A stretch of 64,000 nucleotides of DNA from Rachicladosporium sp. CCFEE 5018 (Eukaryota > Ascomycota > Dothideomycetes > Cladosporiales > Cladosporiaceae), in NCBI GenBank assembly GCA_002077045.2, contig KZ111144.1, positions 1,728,982-1,792,981 on the forward strand. The letters are read 5' to 3'. The notes under the pieces are model-generated. The model made no database searches. It was not told where the DNA came from and worked only from the letters and a program-made list of their open reading frames with translations. Of the stretch, positions 58,061 to 64,000 are shown one piece after another (positions within the stretch are counted from its first letter, which is position 1; every line of letters begins with the position of its first letter). A program made the position numbers and the translations under genes.

Positions 58061-59317
58061 TCACTGACCGCCCGCAGCCAAGTCCGCAGCATAAACCTCC
58101 AGCGCAAGTAGCACCTGCCCCTTTGTCGTGAATACGGTACGTGCAGTCTGCACGCTCTCCCTGTCGTATTTGCCTCCTGCCCCGCCGAGTCTCGTAGCTT
58201 TCGTCGCCCTGCCCCTGAAGTCCGCCTGGGTGAAGCCACGGAACTCTGTTCCTGCTCTCACGGCTGTGGCGGGTGGCGGCCCTGCGCTTGGCAACAGAGA
58301 CTCCAAAATGGAAGCGACGCCTGGGAGTTGCGCTGGCGGGGTGGGACCGACTTGTGCAGCTAGCGAGTTGAATGCCGCTGTCTGCTGAGGAGTTGGTGCT
58401 TGGTTGACGTTGTGGAAGGTGAACGGCCGGCCGGCAGTCAGAGTGGCGAACTGCGTGCTGTGCACTCGGCATGCACAAATGACTTTGATCGTTGGCGGTG
58501 CCTGATCGCAGTTGCCCGCATCCGGCCGACGACGAATGTCTGGCGCTGTTCCGGGGTCATGGACCGAGTCAGATGTTGATGCATCTGGCAGCTCCTCGCT
58601 TTCATCACCTTGAGCCCGTGCGTGCTGATCACGAGGATAGTAGACGTTGCTTAACGCATTGATGAGCTCGTCCAGTCTCGCGTCCTCACCCCAGTGCCGC
58701 AGGTTCGTCTCAGCCGAAGCATTGTGTTGCCACTTGTTGCTTTTGTAGCGTATGGTCAGATCTCGAAGTGCTGGGTAGTCAGTCTTGAGGCTTCTTGACA
58801 TGTCGTTGGACGTGAGGTACGGCATCCACATCCGCATCTCCTGCACTTTGATGGGTAAGTGCAGGCGGGCGATCTTGCTCGCCGCTATCTTAGGGGTCAG
58901 TGCTCTGACGAACATGTTCGCGTCGCTTGGGTGGCTGAAGGAGAGCGTGTTGCTGCCATATAATATCGGAGTCGCTTCGTCTGTGATGAGCTTGGAGGTC
59001 CTGAGCAGACTCGGTGACAGTGCGGGCATGGTGCGGACATGGTAGCTCGTTGGCCATTCCAGATGCTCTCGATCAGGCGCACTTAGGCAGTAGCTATAGA
59101 TGCGGTCCCTGATCTCGCGCGGCAACACGGATAGGAGATTACGGGACACACTCTGCGGCAATGATGACTTGTCCATTGCGTCGTCTGGATTGTGAGGTGC
59201 GTAAGCAGACTCTGAGTCGGTGAACTCGCTTCCTTCGTCCAGGGAATCCGAAGAAATGCGGCGTATGGGCGCTCTTCGGAAGTGCACGTCATTCATCCCG
59301 CGCGAGATGTGGCTCAT
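58061..59317 (-). CDS. F-box-like protein, copy B
   Basis: 418 residues from MSHISRGMNDVHFRR, the same length as copy A. The VLPREIRDRIYSYCLSAPD and LITDEATPILYGSNTLSFS blocks are kept. In this copy the frame is also open 45 codons upstream (to 59452), but copy A has a stop there, so I do not include that stretch. Confidence 0.75.
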   Translation of the reverse strand: MSHISRGMNDVHFRRAPIRRISSDSLDEGSEFTDSESAYAPHNPDDAMDKSSLPQSVSRNLLSVLPREIRDRIYSYCLSAPDREHLEWPTSYHVRTMPALSPSLLRTSKLITDEATPILYGSNTLSFSHPSDANMFVRALTPKIAASKIARLHLPIKVQEMRMWMPYLTSNDMSRSLKTDYPALRDLTIRYKSNKWQHNASAETNLRHWGEDARLDELINALSNVYYPRDQHARAQGDESEELPDASTSDSVHDPGTAPDIRRRPDAGNCDQAPPTIKVICACRVHSTQFATLTAGRPFTFHNVNQAPTPQQTAAFNSLAAQVGPTPPAQLPGVASILESLLPSAGPPPATAVRAGTEFRGFTQADFRGRATKATRLGGAGGKYDRESVQTARTVFTTKGQVLLALEVYAADLAAGGQ

Positions 59318-60097
59318 CGTGCTGATGCTGGAAAATCTAGACAGTAATCGCGTACATACCGCTAGAGTCGACTCCGGGAAGTCACTTGGCTCGCGAGGCA
59401 ATGGTGTTCGTAATTGTTCGATGCTTGCGCACGATGTCGAGTCACTTCTCACTTTCCACCCGCAATTTCTTCAGCGGACCAGTGATGCTGGATGTATACA
59501 TGAGCGTTAGTCGCAACGAAACCAGCTTTGGATCGAGTATGTAATTACGTTACGTTCTTGTTAGTCTGCCTTCTGTAAGTGTATCTTACGCGCGCTGGAG
59601 GAGCTGAAGCTCGGACCCCCGATCTCTCGCGGTCTTGTTGAAGCTCGTGGTAACCAGGAGCATCCACCACTGCCTGGAGTATATCACAAGTGCCAACATT
59701 AATGTACATCGGCTTTCATGTCATGGCCCCGATGGAGTGCCTTTTTCCGGTTTGGCGCCAGGCGTTCAATCCCCGAAACCAACGCGGTCGGAACCTTCAC
59801 GCCCATATGCTGCACGATCACAGCCTTGCAGCACAATGAGCCGCCAGCCCATCTCCCGATTCGTGGGATCTGATACCTCCCTTCCAGACTAGTACTGTCC
59901 CGATACGCAGTATAGCACGGGTGTGGCGTCCGCACGCCGTTGCGTTCCCAGTCCTTGCACGAGAGCCTCGCGATCCTGAGCTTTGTGGCAGCCGGACTGA
60001 TTGTCCTTCAGCTGCATGAAGCTCACGCCCCACGACTCCTCCTGGCCTGTCGCGGCGGCGCGTAACACTCAGGCTACCGATTACGTGCGGGAACATC
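59318..60097. other. Intergenic, matches 27924-28705
   Basis: Conserved divergent promoter region. No gene is supported. Confidence 0.4.
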
Positions 60098-60965
60098 ATG
60101 GCGTACCGCCTACACCCAGGCTCGGATCTTCCTGAAGTTCTCCAATATTCAGACCTCCCACTGGGTATGGCATAGCTGGACCGACGAGTGGGCGCACACC
60201 GAATCGAGCACCCAGAACTTGCGGCATGCCACGTTGGGTGTTCTGGACTGCTATGGTAGTCACTGCGCTCGTCATCATCGGAGCGGCCGTGGGTGGAGGT
60301 GTAGGGGCCACTCTACATACCAGTGCGAATGCCGAAGCTAGCGCGGCTTTGACACCTACAGCGCGATTCTCAGCGACCTCCGTGACCAGTGGAGCGTCCG
60401 CTATATCAACTGCAACCGCCGAAACGGCCACGAGTGCAGCGATGGAAGCCACAACAACATCCTTCATGGCATCGATCACGACCACGCAGGTCCCACTGCC
60501 ACAGAAGACGCTGCTTCGTGACTGTCCCTCCTCTAACAACACGCTACACTCGTACGGCTCATCAGAGAGTCCACAGCTGTTTCGCAAGTTCTGTAATCAA
60601 GTAAACTACGCCATTGCCGGCACTGACAATGTCAATGGACCCACGGTATCTCTCAACGACTGCATTGATCTATGCGCTTCTTATAACGATCAGAATCGAA
60701 CGGAGATTGCCGGGAGCAGTAGTCCGATCTGCAGCGCTGTGTGCTGGAGGAATGGGATCGTGCCAGGCGATGACTTTCCTAGCCAGTGTTTCGGTGAGTC
60801 CTAGCTTCCCTTGCGCAAGCTATGGGTCCATATGGTCACTACCCGCTTCATCACCGGTCGCTGATTGACTGGACAGGCTGGCAGACAACGAACAAGAGCG
60901 ATGGCAGCTTCGCATGGAAATCAGGTGATCAGAACAACTGCGATGGGGCTACGTTGATCAATTAG
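60098..60965 (+). pseudogene. Single-pass Cys-rich surface protein, disrupted (copy B)
   Basis: The ATG at 60098 opens only 25 codons before TAG (60173). A 112-nt deletion relative to copy A (not a multiple of three) has removed most of the cytoplasmic segment. The frame with the transmembrane helix restarts at an ATG at 60226 (MPRWVFWTAMVVTALVIIGA) and includes the Ser/Thr stalk and cysteine-rich domain, spliced at 60793/60877. In exon 2 the CAG codon after LIN has become TAG, removing the last six residues. A shortened protein from 60226 is possible; I treat the original gene as broken. Confidence 0.65.
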
Positions 60966-60999
60966 CAGGTCGTTCTAGGATGAAATAGCCTCATAACGA

Positions 61000-62796
61000 A
61001 TCTACGAACAACTATAACCATGGTTGCCTATTACTTCCCCTAAACGTCGAAGCCTTAGCGCCCGGCTAGGTACTATAGTTAGTTAACCATAATTACCTAT
61101 AAGATAAGATAAGAATTTATACGCCTAATTTAATGCTCTAGTAGCCTATGTAGGAAGCTATCCTATAAGCTATCTAAGAAGGAAACTACTTATTATAGTA
61201 AAAACCTCTAATCCTATCTCTTATATCTCTTTTATAGTTAGTTTACCTTCTAGAAGTATACTAGGCTATATGCTAGTTATACTCCTACTCCTTATTTTAA
61301 GTAAGCATCCTCCTCTTACCTACCTCCTCCCTCCTCTCTAGCTCCCTCTTAGTCTCCTCTACTAGTTTAAACTATATAATATACCCTTAATCTAGGATCT
61401 ATTAGGTAATCCTTTTTAGGTTATCTAGGCTAATTATTATTACCTTAAATAATCTATCCTTTACTTACCTCTAGATCTCCCCTCTCCCCTATACCTAGGA
61501 CTTATAGCTTATTACTATATGCTTAACATTCTAAGAGGGATAGCTATACTAGTATTATAGTGAATTAACTCCTAGAACTCTTCTCCTATATAGGTAGGAG
61601 TTTAGCCCTATATAGCTACTCCTAAGCTATATTATAATACTACTCTATACCCTCTTTAGGCTAATATATAGTTTTAATAGAGTGCCTTAGAAGTCTATCC
61701 TCTCCTTTCCTACCTTATCCCTATAGAAGTATATAGCCTACTATATTATTAGATCTATAGGGTTCCTATCCTAGGCTAGGTAGTTATACTAGGCTAGCTA
61801 GCTCCTTTCCTATATCCTATAGGCTATCCTCCTAGCCTTCTCCTAGGTAGGCTCCCTATACTTACCTTCTAGGATAGAATCCTAGGTTACTAAGTCTAGC
61901 TCCCTCTATAGTGTCCTCTTATTGCTATTATATGCCCTCCTAATCTTAGCTATAGCTACCTAAATAGTATCCTAGGCTTAGTGCGTTAAGGAGGCCTTTA
62001 AGTATTATACTCTAAGCTAGGTTAAGTATTCCTAGATTAGGAGAGTAGCTATCTTATAGTATATTATCCTAGAGCTAGTTATCTTATATGCTCCTATGAT
62101 TATCCTAAGGCACCTAGTCTAGATAGCCTAGATTAGCTTTATAAGGCTACTTAGAATCTTATCTTTCTTATTAGGCTAGGCCTAGACCTATGCTCTATAG
62201 GTTAGGGCTATCCTAATTATAATATTATAGAGGGTCTTAGCCTTCTAGAAGGTAGCTCCCTAGGTTAAGTATATAAGCCTAGTAAGAGACTATGTCTATA
62301 TCTCTACCTTCTACTATATCTATTTAATATATGCTCCCTACTTAAGCTTTAGGTCTAGGTAGACTCCTAGGAGCCTAAGAGAGGTGTAGGGCTTAGTAGT
62401 ATATCCCTAGATCTATATTATAGCCTTAAGATTATGTTTCTTCCTTGCCCTAGTAAAGTGGATAAGCTAGTATTTCTCTAGTATAAACTTAACTCTATGT
62501 TTCTTTGCCTACTCCTCACATTTCTTATGCTAAGCTATAAGGATCCTATAGTTCTCCTCTATAGAGTAAGACTAGGCTAGGATGTTTATGTTATCTATAA
62601 ATCCCCTAGCTAAAGATCTTAGGGTGTCTAGTATTAGTAGAAGTATCCTAATAAAGAATAGGAATAGTATAGGAGATAGAGTTAATCCCTATAGGATTCT
62701 AGTGTAGGTAGAGATCTAAGGTCTCTAGAATAGTCCTAGGGTTATATATATAGTCCTATCCTATAGGAATAACTATATAAACTCTATAAGCTATTA
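61000..62796 (-). mobile_element. RIP-degraded Tad-like LINE remnant
   Basis: On the minus strand, one frame broken only by TAG/TAA retains a reverse transcriptase. It has an equivalent of GIPQGSxLSPILFLFF near 62650-62690 and, near 62576-62605, GFIDNINILA, which corresponds to the FVDD catalytic box with the second Asp changed to Asn. IEENYRILIA, HKKCEE and LIHFTRARKKHNLKA follow. Stops occur where Trp (TGG) or Gln (CAG) would be expected. This matches fungal Tad1-type LINE ORF2 proteins. Later parts toward 61010 correspond to the C-terminal region (GAYKITSSR, YLYRRRVLGV). CpA and TpG are nearly absent. The 5' part is missing at about 62797. It is inactive. Confidence 0.8.
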
Positions 62797-63020
62797 TAGT
62801 AGGAGCGGAGCGTCCTACCTACGAGAGTAGTTCGGAGGTAGCGTCTATTCGGAGTCGGAAGTCGGTAGTATAGGCGGAATATATAGTATAAAGGCCTTAG
62901 GCCTTACGGTAATAGTATAGTCTAGTTATATATAAAGAAGGTATGCCGTTTCTCTCGCTACCTTACCGTCGTATCCTTATTACTTCGTAGTATACCCTAG
63001 GTAGTATACTAACGCTACTA
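62797..63020 (+). mobile_element. Possible LTR or other retroelement remnant
   Basis: Starting TAGTAGGAGCGGAGCGTCC, the composition is less AT-rich. A TATATAAAG promoter-like word occurs near 62935, and it ends near TATACTAAC. This resembles a fungal Copia/Gypsy LTR after RIP, but no second LTR is present in the window. It abuts the LINE end directly. Confidence 0.3.
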
Positions 63021-63909
63021 CTATAGCTACTTATCTCCGACCGGCGCCTCTTATTTACTAGACTAGCGGTCTAGCAAATTAGCCCTACGATAAGCCTCCC
63101 CCTCCCTATAGTAATCGCCCTATAATTATACCTAGTACTTACTATCCGCTAGTATACTCTTATTATTATCGTACGCTATCGCCGCCTTACTTCGATTACC
63201 GATACTCTCTATCGCCTTAGGGCGTACGCTAAGATTACCCCTAACAGTATAAAACATGTAGAAACTTAAGTTTCCCCGTCGAAATATTTTAGTTTCCTCG
63301 AGATTTTTCTAATCTACTATTTTCTATATACTATAAATGAGGAAACTAAATTCCGAGTCCGTAGATCGATTTCTAGAGTCTATTATAGTCTAAAACGTAT
63401 AAGAGAAGTTAGTTTACCTATAGGAATTATATAGCTACTAGGTAAGAAAGTTACTAGGGTTAGGGTTAATAATCGGGATAAGTTCTCTAGATATAGACAA
63501 GTTAACTAGGATCCGACTACGATATTTAAATCTACTACTATTAGATAGTATATTAAGTATATAATAGTAGCTAGGTCCTAATAGAAACCGTCGAGTTATA
63601 GGAAGAAGAAGTATAGGGTAAAAGGGTATATTCCGGGATAAGTACTAGAGATCTAGATAAGATAACTTAGAATCCAGTACGTAGACTTAGGGTATATATA
63701 TATAGTATACCTAGGTCCTTATTAGGGCCCTACTATAGCTATATAATCCTTCCTCCCTATAGAGAGAATATCTATCTATCTATCTACTAGTAGTTAGTAG
63801 GGATTAATATAACTCTATAAGTACTAGGCCGATAAGAATAAATAGTAGATAAGTACGTAGCCCTAGATCTAATCTATACTATCTATACCTTAGTAGTAAG
63901 TATAGTAAC
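63021..63909. other. RIP-like distal subtelomere, copy B
   Basis: AT-rich, CpA/TpG-poor sequence. A two-unit TTAGGG tract lies at 63455-63468. Two similar segments (about 63473-63513 and 63632-63675) share the order CGGGATAAGT, CTAGAT, ACAAG/ATAAG and a GGATCC/GAATCC word, so they are diverged repeats. No protein is recognised. Confidence 0.5.
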
Positions 63910-64000
63910 GGGTTAGGGTTAGGGTTAGGGTTAGGGTTAGGGTTAGGGTTAGGGTTAGGGTTAGGGTTAGGGTTAGGGTTAGGGTTAGGGTTAGGGTTAG
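63910..64000 (+). repeat. TTAGGG telomere, right end
   Basis: About 15 perfect TTAGGG units in 91 bases, running to the last base in the orientation of a right-hand chromosome end. Confidence 0.97.

Larger units (their letters stand above)
31734..60990. other. Subtelomeric copy B
   Basis: The homologue of bases 1-29717, with the same genes in the same order except for the two inverted blocks (35395-37330 and 37690-42850). Exon-level identity is high, and coding lengths are often identical to the residue. Confidence 0.9.

Noticed and set aside
1..64000. CRISPR arrays, bacterial operons, rRNA genes
   Set aside because: No regularly spaced repeats, no rRNA-like sequence, and clear spliceosomal introns and telomeres show a eukaryotic (fungal) window.

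Overview
The window is fungal. Genes carry short spliceosomal introns (about 50-200 nt, GT..AG). The gene set includes a class II hydrophobin, a HET-domain gene and an RNR-inhibitor (Dif1/Spd1-type) gene, and the telomere repeat is TTAGGG. The AT-rich subtelomeric ends show CpA/TpG depletion with TpA excess, the signature of RIP. Together this points to a filamentous or black-yeast ascomycete (Pezizomycotina; Dothideomycetes would be my guess, low confidence).

The window holds the same roughly 30-kb chromosome end twice. Copy A runs from base 1 to about 29,717, then about 0.5 kb of unmatched sequence, about 0.4 kb of RIP-like DNA and a TTAGGG array (30650-30741). A run of exactly 100 N follows (30742-30841). 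Copy B runs from 30842 (starting inside an F-box gene) to about 60,990, then 2.9 kb of RIP-degraded subtelomere with a dead Tad-like LINE, and a TTAGGG array at the last base. Both arrays are oriented as right-hand chromosome ends. The simplest reading is two homologous or homeologous chromosome ends (diploid or hybrid genome, or duplicated subtelomere) joined head-to-tail by a scaffolder. A natural tandem duplication is less likely.

Gene order in copy A: complex I B15-type subunit (-), GST (+), unresolved 2-kb stretch, class II hydrophobin (+), double-BTB protein (+), sphingolipid fatty-acid 2-hydroxylase (+), small unknown gene (-, nonsense mutation), HET gene (-), ribosomal protein eS25 (+), low-complexity protein (-), membrane/coiled-coil protein (+), Dif1/Spd1-like RNR inhibitor (+), tRNA-like sequence (-), degenerating PHD-finger gene (-), small ORF (+), PEX11-like peroxin (-), short-chain dehydrogenase (-), F-box-like protein (-), single-pass cysteine-rich surface protein (+), then the telomere-proximal DNA. 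Copy B has the same order, but two adjacent blocks (A about 3620-5575 and about 6165-11350) are each inverted in place.

Housekeeping genes (eS25, complex I subunit, PEX11, 2-hydroxylase, BTB) are intact in both copies. Several accessory genes carry different lesions in each copy: HET, SDR, PHD, the small unknown gene and the terminal surface-protein gene. The HET gene is far more divergent than its neighbours. A second 100-N gap (47703-47802) is flanked by an identical 382-bp overlap and is an assembly artefact inside one gene.
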